From NCBI GenBank assembly GCA_022826825.1, contig JAJDUD010000063.1, positions 1 to 64,000 of the forward strand: a DNA stretch of 64,000 nt, read 5' to 3'. The first letter of the stretch is position 1, and every line of letters starts with the position of its first letter. A program made the translations under genes and the position numbers. Positions 10,249 through 18,758 of the stretch are shown here, in pieces. This stretch comes from Acidobacteriota bacterium. Lineage in GTDB: Bacteria; Acidobacteriota; Vicinamibacteria; Marinacidobacterales; Marinacidobacteraceae. Below the pieces are notes generated by a model that did no database searches, was not told where the DNA came from, and saw only the letters and a program-made list of their open reading frames with translations.

Positions 10249-11661
10249 ATGACTGCCCCTGCGTTCTACGACACGGCGATTGTTGTGGTACTCGCTTTCG
10301 GACTCTTGGCCGGTTGCGGCGGCGACGGAAACGACGTTTTCGCGCCGGCCCCCGCGCCCACGGTCCCCGCGCCCACGGTCCCCGCGCCCGCGCCGGCCCC
10401 CGCGCCCACGCCGGCCCCCGAGCCGCCAACTGTCCCGAGAGGGCTCTTCGTCTTCTCTATCGGTGGGGACCACCTCGGGTGGCACTGGCAACCCGTGGAG
10501 TCAGTAAGCGGTTACGACGTGCAGTACGGCACAAGTGAGGCATTTACGGATCAGGACGAAGTGATTCCCCGGACTGCCGAGGAGACCTCATATCTGAGAG
10601 AGGGGCTTTGCCCCGGAACACGAGGGTACCTCCGGGTCCGGGCCGCGCGCGGATTCGGAGTGGAGAGGATTACGAGCGAATGGTCGCAGCCTGTAGCAGA
10701 GACGGCTTGCTGCGGCGCGAACGGCGAAGTCGAGAATCTGCGGTTAGTCGAGAGCGGTTTCGACTTCGTGACATATGCATGGGACGCAGACCCCTGCGTT
10801 GAGGTCTACGATTTCGAGCTCGTAAAGGTCTACGACTTTCAGAGCACGGGCGGGGGTCTCGACGGTACGGGATTTGTGGAGAGCTGGGGGGGCCGCGAGA
10901 AACGCCGAGTCAACGAGCCCCGAGCGATCTTTACCGGTCTCGCGGACGGCGTATATGGGCCACGTGTCTACCTGAACCCTTCGGAAAACCCCTTCGGTTA
11001 CTTTCTCTCGACCCGGAACGACCGACCCTATTGGGACAGGTCTTTCCGGCATGAGCGTTGGGAAGATAGTCCCGTCGTATGCACCGGCGACATGGAGGCG
11101 GAGGCCCGCCGGACCGGCAGTGTCTTGCTACGGGAGTGGGACCGGAACCGTGAGTCTTTCACCGTGAACGTTCATGTGAGCCTGGACAACGCTCCCGGTT
11201 TCGACGCGGACTGGGTTCTGGCGGAGGCCGAGGAAGCGGTAGATCGCTTTCGGGAAGTCCTCCGAACCCCGGTCTTGGAAATCGGGGGGATCACTTCCCG
11301 GAGTGAGCGCCGGCCGGGGGAGGTACTAATCGACTACGGCCCGTATCCGGATCGGTCGCAACCGTGGGCGGACGACGTTGTGGCATTCGCTACGTTCGGG
11401 ACCGGCACCGTTACGATGGTCAAGAAGCCTGAGCATCACGGTGGGTGGGACGAGTACGACCTGAATTTGCGGATCATCGACTACACGCTGATTCACGAGA
11501 TTTTTCACCTGTTTGGGTTCCGGCACGCCAAATTGAGCAATTTGATTTTGACGGCCGCACCCCAGGCGGGTCCTGGGGTGGACATGACGCCCGAGATGAC
11601 CGGTCCTAACGTGGACACACTTCAGGACTTCGCGGCGCTCCGCTGCGTGCTGGGGCTGTAA
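10249..11661 (+). CDS. Secreted lipoprotein with FN3-like domain and metzincin-type metalloprotease motif
   Basis: This 470-residue protein has a lipoprotein signal peptide (hydrophobic IVVVLAFGLLAGC, lipobox LAGC, Cys23). It is followed by a low-complexity Pro/Ala linker (about residues 30-60) built from 12-base DNA repeats coding PAPT/PAPA units. Residues about 65-150 (LGWHWQPVESVSGYDVQYGT) resemble a fibronectin type III domain. Near the C-terminus HEIFHLFGFRH (416-426) matches HExxHxxGxxH, the zinc site of metzincin proteases, with a Met (VDMTPEM) further on that could be the Met-turn. It is probably anchored in the outer membrane or on the cell surface and cleaves extracellular protein (inference). 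ATG 10249 is chosen for the signal peptide. No operon partner is seen. Confidence 0.7.
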   Translation: MTAPAFYDTAIVVVLAFGLLAGCGGDGNDVFAPAPAPTVPAPTVPAPAPAPAPTPAPEPPTVPRGLFVFSIGGDHLGWHWQPVESVSGYDVQYGTSEAFTDQDEVIPRTAEETSYLREGLCPGTRGYLRVRAARGFGVERITSEWSQPVAETACCGANGEVENLRLVESGFDFVTYAWDADPCVEVYDFELVKVYDFQSTGGGLDGTGFVESWGGREKRRVNEPRAIFTGLADGVYGPRVYLNPSENPFGYFLSTRNDRPYWDRSFRHERWEDSPVVCTGDMEAEARRTGSVLLREWDRNRESFTVNVHVSLDNAPGFDADWVLAEAEEAVDRFREVLRTPVLEIGGITSRSERRPGEVLIDYGPYPDRSQPWADDVVAFATFGTGTVTMVKKPEHHGGWDEYDLNLRIIDYTLIHEIFHLFGFRHAKLSNLILTAAPQAGPGVDMTPEMTGPNVDTLQDFAALRCVLGL

Positions 11662-11839
11662 GCCCAAGGCGGAGAACTAGTTGACCCACCCGCAGTGGCG
11701 ACAGGGTTTCTGCGCTTCCACTTGCTTGGGATCGTGAACCGGCACGGCTGCCGGTAGGCCATCACCCGGAACGCTCCCGAGTCCATGCGCCTCCGCCTGG
11801 TCGAGGATGACGTGATAAACACAGCGGGGATTCTCGTTC

Positions 11840-12202
11840 TCATCCGAGGCCCAGGGAACTCTTGAGAAGCTCCTCCAGGAGTGTTTTGAGAACACCAAAA
11901 CTGATGCTCTCCCAAGCTGTCCCCGCGCGCTCCTTCGCGCTGTCCCACCGCCCATCGTCGGAGGCGACCCTGAGGAAGTCATGCCCTTCCCAAGTGAGCC
12001 GATTGATACTGAATAACACACCGTCAAAAGTCGGGCTGATTTTCGCGTCCAAGAAGCCCGCTTCTTCCAGCAGGACGACATGCTCGGGAACGGTGTTGTC
12101 GGGGTACTCTCCAGCAAAGGAGAATCGGGAGACGGACTCACCGGGGGGAGATTCCTCAACGGCCAGCAAAATCTGCCGGCACAGGTCCATGTCGCGCTTC
12201 AT
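11840..12202 (-). CDS. DUF2513 domain protein
   Basis: This 120-residue protein starts MKRDMDLCRQILLAVEE and contains RLTWEGHDFLRVASDDGRW, the hallmarks of DUF2513, a small family common in prophages and integrative elements and in YjcQ-like proteins. The N-terminal part looks like a winged helix (VPEHVVLLEEAGFLDAK). Its role is unknown; DNA-binding regulation is plausible. Start ATG 12202. It supports the mobile-element nature of this region. Reading continues in another frame beyond its stop (to 11677) with coding-like composition but without a clear start. Confidence 0.75.
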   Translation of the reverse strand: MKRDMDLCRQILLAVEESPPGESVSRFSFAGEYPDNTVPEHVVLLEEAGFLDAKISPTFDGVLFSINRLTWEGHDFLRVASDDGRWDSAKERAGTAWESISFGVLKTLLEELLKSSLGLG

Positions 12203-12668
12203 GCGGCGGACAACCCTAACGGACCCGGGAGAGAGCGGTCAAGTACCCGGGTCCAAGAAGAAAGGCGCGATGAACACGCCGGAACCGGCGCTCCGAGAGC
12301 TTGGGAAATGCCTCTGGCTGAACGCCAACTATGGCTTCCTGTTCAGCCCTTCGCCGGGGTGAGGTCGGCGGCGGCCACAGCGATGCGCCGCTGCGCCGTG
12401 CGCGCACCGCTACGGGGGTCCGGGGGCTGCGCCCTGGGCTGCGCCCCCGGTCGTCCGGTGCTCCGGCAGCGGCGCGGGAGGCCGGGGGTTCGAAGGGGGG
12501 CGCAGTTCCCCTCGCCAGCCCAGTGTGTACACACTGGATATGCTCCCTCGTGCCTTAGCATGTGAGCCAGCCCTGCTGGTGGACCCGTCCCAGGGTCTCC
12601 AGCGCGCCGGTGCTCGCACCGTGGAGCCGGGGGCCGACGGTCACGGATCGCGAGATCGAGATCTGCGC
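12203..12668. other. Gene-free stretch with an 18-bp perfect palindrome
   Basis: No supported gene. CCAGTGTGTACACACTGG (12520-12537) is an exact 18-base palindrome, the size of a dimeric regulator operator or a recombination core. GC-rich sequence on either side has no homology that I recognise. Confidence 0.4.
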
Positions 12669-12906
12669 CTAAGCCGCCAGGAAGACGCTCCATTGCTCCA
12701 TGAGCGCCCGCCGTTCGAACAGGTCCGTTCGCCGGCAGGCGGCCTCCACCCGGTCCGAGTTCACGTGTGCGAGCGCCAGCTCGCAGACCTCCCGCGGGGC
12801 GTCGGACCGCTCCGCCGCCCCATCACGGAAGCTCGAGCGGAACCGGTGCGGCACGGCCCCGATCCCAAGGTTCCGGACCATCTTCCCGATCGTCGCCTCG
12901 GAGAGG
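12669..12906 (-). pseudogene. C-terminal integrase fragment
   Basis: The frame encodes LSEATIGKMVRNLGIGAVPH, FRSSFRDGAAE and CELALAHVNSDRVEAACRR, corresponding to about residues 315-395 of the complete integrase at 17541-18758. Relative to that enzyme the HGFR box is HRFR (the invariant His and Arg remain), but the nucleophile Tyr373 is replaced by Cys (EAACRR against EAAYRR). Everything upstream of SEATIG is gone. The left boundary abuts a fragment of another gene at 12906. This is a dead remnant. Confidence 0.8.
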
Positions 12907-12990
12907 CGCCGGGACGCCGCCGGGGGCGTTGGTTGGATGGACGGTTTCGATACCCACGTGGCGATCACCCTGGCCGCTGGGTCAGTCTGG
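12906..12990 (+). pseudogene. 3'-end fragment related to the gene at 14358-15275
   Basis: About 85 bases match 15191-15275 at roughly 87% identity by eye. The shared protein text is RRDAAG.VGW.DGFDTHVA.TLAAGS. In the intact gene this is the extreme C-terminus; here it is joined tail to tail with the integrase remnant on the opposite strand, and it lacks the equivalent stop. It marks a recombination junction. Confidence 0.65.
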
Positions 12991-13083
12991 ATTCGGTGCC
13001 TGACGCCACTGCCGGGGGCTCGGCCGCTCCAAGTACTGGAGGGCGAAACCTGACGCGCATTTCGATGGCCTTTGTCGAAGTGT

Positions 13084-13839
13084 TTAGCTGGCCCGACCGC
13101 CTGTGTCCGATCGCTCCTTCACCCAAATCCAGCCCTCACGGCGTGCCAGAAGACCGTCATCCGGCTCTACAACCCCGCCTCGGAGGAAATCAACTGCCGC
13201 CACGACGCACACTGCCGCATCTAGGATGTGCTCGTTTTCCTCAAGGTTCCTGCGGGTCTGCTCCCCCTTAGCAGACTTATGGACACTCAGCGAACTATCC
13301 AGGAGCTCCTTCACGATCTGCCTCCGGGCTTCCTTTCCCTTCTCTCCCTTGTAGCCTGTGTTCTGAACGCAGTGCGCCTTCAGAGTTGCAGCCGGGTAGA
13401 CCTCGATTACCGAAGTTTCGGTAACGCGTTCAGGAGTCCAGGCGAGGGGAATTGAGATATCTCGGGACTTTCGCAGGGAGGCGAGGAGATCGAGTGAAGC
13501 ATGTGCCGTCTTGGCGATCTTGTCCGCACCGACTATAAAGCGGGCACCCAAAAGCCGTTCCGTCGCCCGCACGAAGGTCGCTTCCCTCTTCAAGGGTAGG
13601 CGTGTCCCTGCGATGTGGCCGGCAAGGGCCGGAGCCAGTGCCTCCGGCCAACCGAGTGGGGAATCAATAGCGATGAGTACGGGCTCTGTAGTCAACCACC
13701 GGCTGACAATGTCCTCCGGCCTGCACTTGGCGCTGGCGGTCTGAGCGCACTCAATCCGAGTCCTGCATCCGTTCCGCTTGGCCTTCACCAGTCCGGTCCT
13801 GGTGGGCTCGGTCGATGCGTCGATGCCAATGATCCACAT
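13084..13839 (-). CDS. DUF429 domain protein
   Basis: This 251-residue protein starts MWIIGIDASTEPTRTGL and has IAIDSPLGWPEAL and SVIEVYPAATL, the characteristic strands of DUF429, a family with a predicted RNase H-like fold. ENEHILDAAVCVVAAVDFL near the C-terminus matches the conserved acidic helix of the family. Members are often described as predicted nucleases; the biological role is unknown. It sits alone on the minus strand within the integrase-bounded region. The start codon ATG 13839 gives the family N-terminus exactly. Confidence 0.85.
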   Translation of the reverse strand: MWIIGIDASTEPTRTGLVKAKRNGCRTRIECAQTASAKCRPEDIVSRWLTTEPVLIAIDSPLGWPEALAPALAGHIAGTRLPLKREATFVRATERLLGARFIVGADKIAKTAHASLDLLASLRKSRDISIPLAWTPERVTETSVIEVYPAATLKAHCVQNTGYKGEKGKEARRQIVKELLDSSLSVHKSAKGEQTRRNLEENEHILDAAVCVVAAVDFLRGGVVEPDDGLLARREGWIWVKERSDTGGRAS

Positions 13840-14008
13840 GCCTAGGTCCCCTCACGAGCCGGGCCATTTGGGGCCTCACGTAGGAGATGTCCAGTCCTGC
13901 AGGATAGCGTTGCAGACTAGGGATCCTTCGGATCATTGCCCGCCTGGCGAGACCATTGACCACCTCGATCCGGTTCACGGGATTGGCGGCGCTGATCTCG
14001 ACGGTCAC
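13751..14008 (-). CDS. Possible small ORF upstream of the DUF429 gene
   Basis: The frame starts at GTG 14008. Its first 55 codons (NPVNRIEVVNGLARRAMIRR, then PSLQRYPAGLDISYVRPQMA) read like a genuine protein; the last 30 codons overlap the DUF429 gene by 89 bases and look like shadow. There is no ribosome site and no known family. It could be a remnant whose 3' end was lost. Confidence 0.25.
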   Translation of the reverse strand: MTVEISAANPVNRIEVVNGLARRAMIRRIPSLQRYPAGLDISYVRPQMARLVRGPRHVDHWHRRIDRAHQDRTGEGQAERMQDSD

Positions 14009-14357
14009 GGATGGCCGCGGCCGCGTTGGAAGCCTTCCCGCAGGGATAACTGGCCGCCGCGAGGCGGCGTCGGGAGCGACCCGGACACGGGAGGGGGTGG
14101 AACACGGCGCAGCGTGTTCAGACCCGATCCGTGACGCTTTTCAACAAGAAAAGAGGGGGTCGCTCACGACTCTTCCACCGGTGACCCCGGTTGGAAGAGA
14201 TGCGTTCCGACCACCGGTAGCCATCAGGGAATATCGATCTGCCGGTTGGTACACCGAGCGGAACACTGGGGGCTGCGAAAGTGTTCCAGGGCGGAATCGG
14301 GAGAAGAGCGCAAGACTCTGTGTCGTATCCTTCCCACGGAACGGTTAGTCTGGCCGA
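14009..14357. other. Gene-free stretch
   Basis: No gene, RNA or clear repeat recognised. It probably contains the promoter of the gene starting at 14358. Confidence 0.35.
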
Positions 14358-15275
14358 GTGGATCTGCGGGCTAGGGCGCGCCCCCTGAAGGCCGATGGGT
14401 GGAGCGACCGGGAAGCCGAATGGCTCGCCCTGGTGTGCGGAGTCGCGGGCGGCGTCTTCACTCGGGGGCAGTTCTGCGAGCGCTACGGCTGTCGGCGAAA
14501 CGCGGCCCGGCGGCTGGTGGTACGGCTCACCAACGCACGCCTCGCGCGCGAGTACCCGCGACCGGAGAGCCCGACGAACGGGCGGTTCTGCCACATCCGG
14601 GCGGCGCGTGTCTACCACGCTCTCGGGCTGGAGCCGCCGCGGGCGCGGGTGCCCGCCGGTGCGCAGTTGTGGCGGCTGCTGCTGGGACTGGACTACGTGG
14701 CGTCGCGTCCCGAGCAGGGATGGCTCCCGGCGCAGCAGCAGGGGGCGCACTTCCGGAGCCTCGGCCTGGACCCGGAGGTGCTGCCGCGGCGGCTCTACAG
14801 GGGAGTGCTCGAGCCGACCGAGCGTGAGTTGCCGATGGGACACCCGATCGCGGCTGATGCGGGCCGGGTGACGTTCGTCTACCCGGACCCCGGGTTCGAG
14901 TCGGACCGACCGCTCCGCTACTGGGGGCGGGTCCATATCCCGCTCTGGACCGCCCTGCGCACGATCGGCGTGGCCGTCCATGTTGTCGCCGTGACTCGCA
15001 ACTGGATGGCGGTTCGGCAGCACGAGACCCTGCTCGCCAGGTGGGCCGGCCCCCTCCCGGTCGAGTTCACGGACGACGAACGCGCTCTCGTCGACGCCAT
15101 CGCTCTCGCGCAGGTCACCAAGGACCTCAGACCGCTGGCCCGCTGGGGTGGGGTCCTCGAAGCCGCCAAGGCGTACGTCCCCCTGAAGAAGCGCCGGGAC
15201 GCCGCCGGGGACGTTGGGTGGATTGACGGCTTCGATACCCATGTGGCGGTCACCCTCGCCGCTGGGTCACTCTGA
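14358..15275 (+). CDS. Hypothetical protein, Replic_Relax-like winged helix
   Basis: This is a 305-residue protein with a GTG start. The N-terminal part (VCGVAGGVFTRGQFCERYGC, RRNAARRLVVRLTNARLAR) reads as a winged helix-turn-helix like that of replication-relaxation family proteins found on plasmids and integrative elements. The middle (DYVASRPEQGWLP; RVTFVYPDPG) and C-terminal parts could be the nuclease-like half, but I see no catalytic signature with certainty. The C-terminal 28 residues (RRDAAGDVGWIDGFDTHVAV...) recur as a fragment at 12906-12990, so at least two copies of this gene existed here. It lies among the integrases and the restriction-modification genes, consistent with a mobile-element role. 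Confidence 0.6.
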   Translation: MDLRARARPLKADGWSDREAEWLALVCGVAGGVFTRGQFCERYGCRRNAARRLVVRLTNARLAREYPRPESPTNGRFCHIRAARVYHALGLEPPRARVPAGAQLWRLLLGLDYVASRPEQGWLPAQQQGAHFRSLGLDPEVLPRRLYRGVLEPTERELPMGHPIAADAGRVTFVYPDPGFESDRPLRYWGRVHIPLWTALRTIGVAVHVVAVTRNWMAVRQHETLLARWAGPLPVEFTDDERALVDAIALAQVTKDLRPLARWGGVLEAAKAYVPLKKRRDAAGDVGWIDGFDTHVAVTLAAGSL

Positions 15276-15463
15276 ATGCGCTGCCCGCTCTCTCGCCCTC
15301 GGTCTTCCCAAAAAACGACACTTCCACCGAGAAGAATGGGTCGCGATCCGATGTTTTGGCCGTCCGCCAGGATCCAGCTAGCATCCGGCTACCTGCCGGC
15401 TCTCCGCAAGGCGCCCCGGTGCCGGAGGTTGTCCCACTGCGTGGCCGTCCCGCAGGCCAGAAA

Positions 15464-15793
15464 ATGAACAAATCGAACATTACCGTTGGAGAATGCCTTG
15501 ACCACTTCACTCGCCGGATCAAGGTCATCGACGAGTCGATAGCGGCTTGGCGACAGAACCCCGATGACCATGAGTTGGAGACCGATTTGGTGGCGGCCTG
15601 CTCACCGGCAGCCGAGGCTGAGGTGCGGGGCGCGGGAGAAGAGCTGTGGGCTGTTGTCGACGACTACCACAGCAAATGGCTGGAAGCCCTGAAGGCCCTG
15701 AATAGCCATCATGGGGTGGAGGAAGAGCCAGGGCGCTACTGGCTGGACAAGCTGACATCCACGCAACTGGGCTCACGGCGCGGCCCCAACTAA
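15464..15793 (+). CDS. Small hypothetical protein
   Basis: The product has 109 residues, starting MNKSNITVGECLDHFTRRIK at ATG 15464. The composition is acidic and helical (AEAEVRGAGEELWAVVDDYH; KWLEALKALNSHHG) with no signal peptide and no recognised family. It precedes the restriction endonuclease gene by 125 bases on the same strand; a role as controller of that system is possible but no helix-turn-helix is evident. Confidence 0.45.
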   Translation: MNKSNITVGECLDHFTRRIKVIDESIAAWRQNPDDHELETDLVAACSPAAEAEVRGAGEELWAVVDDYHSKWLEALKALNSHHGVEEEPGRYWLDKLTSTQLGSRRGPN

Positions 15794-15918
15794 GCCCTTG
15801 GAAAGGGCTTGACGTGCTGTTGACGCGCGTTGCGTGTGCGCCTCGACTACGTTCGGCGGGAAGACTGCCTGTAGGTCGCAGAGTCAGCGCCTAGTCGTGT
15901 CCCTGTAGACTTGGTGCC

Positions 15919-16569
15919 GTGTCTCCAGCGCGCTACCTGGGACGTCTCGGTGTCAGTGATGGCGACGCAAACCACGAAGTAGCACTTCCGTACGGCTTGA
16001 CGGCTGGTGGGATCGTCGGCGCGATTCGGGAGTTGCACGCCTATCTGCACGCCATCAACACGGCCAGCGTGGAGTACGGATATGGACGACTGGAGGATTT
16101 CATGCAGCCGGCAGGCTTTTCCGGCTTGGTTTCGAACGTCATCGTCCGCGCCGTCGTACGGGCTGCCGGAACGGCTAATCCAGGCCTCGCGCTCAACCGG
16201 CATCCGAACGGGAGACCGGACATCGTTCCGCGTGCCGTCTACCCCGGCGACGCCGTGAAGCGGGGGTCGGAGGGAATCGAGGTGAAGGCCAGTCGATACG
16301 CCAGCGGTTGGCAGGGGCACAATGCCGAACCCGGCTGGCTGCTGATAGTGCAATTCGACATCGACACGAAGACGGAGCCGGTCTACGACCGGACTCCGAC
16401 CAACGTCAGGCGTGTCATGTGCGCGTGCCTGGACGAGAAAGATTGGACGTTCTCCGGCCGGCGGGAAGGCAGCCGACGGACCCCCACCGCATCGATCAAC
16501 GCGACAGGCTTGCAGAAGCTGGAAGCGGGTACAGCGTACGCGCGACAGGACGTGCGCCTGACATACTGA
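15919..16569 (+). CDS. Putative type II restriction endonuclease (PD-(D/E)XK)
   Basis: This 216-residue protein starts at GTG 15919. The catalytic pattern is visible: Asp101 in RPDIVP, then Glu121 and Lys123 in GIEVKAS, followed by a beta strand GWLLIVQFDID as in restriction-type nuclease cores. Length and lack of other domains fit a small type II enzyme. Its 3' end overlaps by 74 bases, tail to tail, the gene for a DNA methyltransferase on the other strand (16496-17446), which is the strongest argument for its role. The recognition sequence is not predictable. It would cleave unmethylated DNA such as phage. It could alternatively be another PD-(D/E)XK nuclease. Confidence 0.72.
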   Translation: MSPARYLGRLGVSDGDANHEVALPYGLTAGGIVGAIRELHAYLHAINTASVEYGYGRLEDFMQPAGFSGLVSNVIVRAVVRAAGTANPGLALNRHPNGRPDIVPRAVYPGDAVKRGSEGIEVKASRYASGWQGHNAEPGWLLIVQFDIDTKTEPVYDRTPTNVRRVMCACLDEKDWTFSGRREGSRRTPTASINATGLQKLEAGTAYARQDVRLTY

Positions 16570-17446
16570 ACGCCGTCAACGCGGGAATCGCAGCCTTCGC
16601 CATGTTGAAAAACCGCTCGCTGCTCTCGGTACCGACGCTCGCGTAGCCAACCGCGTTTGCCGCGGCCAAGGTGGATCCCGAACCGGCGAACGGGTCACAC
16701 ACCACCCCTTCACCGAGCGGTAGCGCAGCTCGCACGATCTGTCGCATGAACGCCTGCGGCTTTAGGCTCGGGTGCGGCGCGAGTTCGCGCTCGGCTCGGC
16801 GGGTGGGACTGGACGCGATGACGTCACCGAACGGACGGTCCTCCGAGACCCGTCGTAGACCTCCGGTCTTCCAACGCCTGAGGTTGTCCTGTACCCGCCC
16901 GTCGAGCGGCTTTCGGAAGAGCAACCATGGCTCGTGCATCGATCGTGGCATCACCGATACATCGGGGAATTCGTCATGGGCGTTCTTCGGTCGATCCCCT
17001 CCCCGCAGGGTCATAACCAACCGGATGATCTCGCCGCGACGCTCGAATCCCGCGCCCGCCACGGCCTGCGTCACGACAGGCGACACCAGCGGATTGGAGG
17101 CGATCATGACGTTGCCGCCCGGCACCAGAGCCGGCAGGAGCCTGCGAGCCCAAGTCGCGAAAAAAGCGGATAGTGATGCGCGGTCCCCATCGCTCAGGGT
17201 CGTAAAGCGCGGCACCGGAGATCGCGTGTGACCGTCGAAGGATGGGGGGATGCGCCAGACTCCGCCTCGGCGCCGGCGGAGCTTTTCCTGCTGTTGCTCC
17301 GAGTACTCCACCAGCCCATAGGGCGGATCGGTCACACAGGCATGAATGCTGTTCGTTTCACGGGCTGAGAGCCACTCGAGACAGTCAGTTTGGTACAGCG
17401 TCGCCAAGCCGTGGCTGAACACGGGTTGCGCCCTACGCGTTGTCAT
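16496..17446 (-). CDS. Site-specific DNA methyltransferase (N4-cytosine or N6-adenine, class beta)
   Basis: This 316-residue protein has motif IV DPPYG at residues 40-44 ahead of motif I DPFAGSGST at 251-259. That order, catalytic motif first, is class beta. It transfers a methyl group from S-adenosylmethionine to an exocyclic amino group; DPPY is compatible with adenine-N6 or cytosine-N4. ATG 17446 (MTTRRAQPVFSHGLATLYQT) is preferred over an upstream extension because the family starts just before the DCLEWL helix. It is paired tail to tail with the endonuclease gene and should protect host DNA against it. The last 24 codons lie antisense to the endonuclease 3' end. Confidence 0.92.
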   Translation of the reverse strand: MTTRRAQPVFSHGLATLYQTDCLEWLSARETNSIHACVTDPPYGLVEYSEQQQEKLRRRRGGVWRIPPSFDGHTRSPVPRFTTLSDGDRASLSAFFATWARRLLPALVPGGNVMIASNPLVSPVVTQAVAGAGFERRGEIIRLVMTLRGGDRPKNAHDEFPDVSVMPRSMHEPWLLFRKPLDGRVQDNLRRWKTGGLRRVSEDRPFGDVIASSPTRRAERELAPHPSLKPQAFMRQIVRAALPLGEGVVCDPFAGSGSTLAAANAVGYASVGTESSERFFNMAKAAIPALTAFSMSGARPVARTLYPLPASASLSR

Positions 17447-17540
17447 CCTGCCCGCGACGGTGGCGTCCCACCATGGCCCATCATAGCGCCCAAGGTGGGC
17501 ACCCAGACGGACCGCGACTGCCCATATGGCTCTACGCCTG

Positions 17541-18758
17541 TCATCTGCCGAATCCGGCCATCCCGTTCTCGGCCCCGGCAAGGAACGCCGCCCACCGCTC
17601 CATCAACTCCCGCCTCCGCTCGAACAGATCCGAACGCCGATAGGCGGCCTCTACCCGGTCCCGGTTCACGTGGGCCAGCGCGAGTTCGCACACCTCGCGC
17701 GGCACCTCCGTGCACTCCGCCGCCCAGTCCCGGAAGCTCGACCGGAACCCGTGCGGCACCGCCTCGATCTTCAGATCCCGGACCATCTTCCCGATCGTCG
17801 CCTCGGACAGCGGACCGCCTCGGGCCGAAGGGAACACCAGCCCGGATCCGTCCGCGTGCTCTCGCGCCTCGCGGAGCAACGCGAGCGCCCGTGTGGACAG
17901 CGGAACCCGGTGCTCCCGGCCCGTCTTCATCCGCTCCGCCGGAATGCGCCACTCCCGCGCCTCGAGGTCCATTTCTTCCCACCGCGCGCCGCGCACTTCC
18001 CCGCTCCGGCTCGCCGTCAACACCAGGAACTCGAAGGCCAGCACGGTCACGGGGTACGCCCCGGACCCGCGCACCGCCGCGATGGCTCCGGCCACCTCCG
18101 CATACGGGAGCGCCCGCCGATGCTGGACCCGGACCCCGTTCCTGGGGAGCGCCGCCCCGATGGCGTCTCCGGCCGGATTGTCCTCCCGATAGCCCTGCGC
18201 CACCGCCCAGCGCATCACCGCCGAGATCCGGTGCCGCACCTGCCGCGCCGTGGCCCGCTTCTCGTTCCAGATCGGGAGCAGCACCGCCATCACGTCCCCC
18301 GTGGTGATGCGGTGCACGGGCCTCCCGCCGAGTTTCGGCACCGCGTGATCCCGCAGCGTCGCCCGCCAGGTCTGCTCGGACCTTCCGCCGTCCTTCCAGC
18401 CGACCCGGTGGATGGCAATGACCTCGTCGACGGCCTCCTCGAAGGTGGGGACGGTCCGCTTCCGGCCGGTGACCAGCTCCCCGCGGCCCCGCGCTACAAG
18501 ATTGAGGACGCACTTCTGCCGGGCCTCGGCCAGGCTGACGTGGGGCCAGGTTCCGAGTCCGAGGTTGCGGGGGCGGCCATCCACGCTGATGCGCTGGCCC
18601 CAGGACTTGGAGAGGTGGCCGCGGGCGGTACGCTTGACCCTCAAAGAGAGGCCGCCGGAGCCGCGTCCGTCGCCGTAACGGCCGGGTTGCTGGATGGCCT
18701 CGACGAAGCGCGCGGAAAGTCGGTATGGTCGTTCGATGAGGGCGTCTTGGGATCTCAT
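17541..18758 (-). CDS. Tyrosine recombinase (P4-type integrase), complete
   Basis: The protein has 405 residues from ATG 18758. It has an N-terminal DUF4102 arm-binding domain (residues about 10-95; GRPRNLGLGTWPHVSLAEAR), a core-binding domain (about 120-215), and the catalytic domain with Arg in ASRSGEVRG, His336-X2-Arg339 (HGFR), His363 in LALAHVN and the nucleophile Tyr373 (EAAYRR). All essential residues are present, so it should be active in integrating or excising an island. It closely matches the partial integrase at the left edge and shares its upstream leader. No tRNA gene, the usual target of this class, is found next to it in this window. Confidence 0.95.
   Translation of the reverse strand: MRSQDALIERPYRLSARFVEAIQQPGRYGDGRGSGGLSLRVKRTARGHLSKSWGQRISVDGRPRNLGLGTWPHVSLAEARQKCVLNLVARGRGELVTGRKRTVPTFEEAVDEVIAIHRVGWKDGGRSEQTWRATLRDHAVPKLGGRPVHRITTGDVMAVLLPIWNEKRATARQVRHRISAVMRWAVAQGYREDNPAGDAIGAALPRNGVRVQHRRALPYAEVAGAIAAVRGSGAYPVTVLAFEFLVLTASRSGEVRGARWEEMDLEAREWRIPAERMKTGREHRVPLSTRALALLREAREHADGSGLVFPSARGGPLSEATIGKMVRDLKIEAVPHGFRSSFRDWAAECTEVPREVCELALAHVNRDRVEAAYRRSDLFERRRELMERWAAFLAGAENGMAGFGR

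Noticed and set aside
11677-11842. Coding-like tail (ENPRCVYHVILDQAEAHGLG ... CRHCGWVN) after the DUF2513 gene
   Set aside because: No start codon or ribosome site in the right place. It might be a gene fragment, but it cannot be supported as a gene.
16660-16680. CCAAGGTGGATCCC shared between 7779-7792 and about 16668-16681
   Set aside because: Fourteen bases in GC-rich DNA with no extension on either side; compatible with chance.
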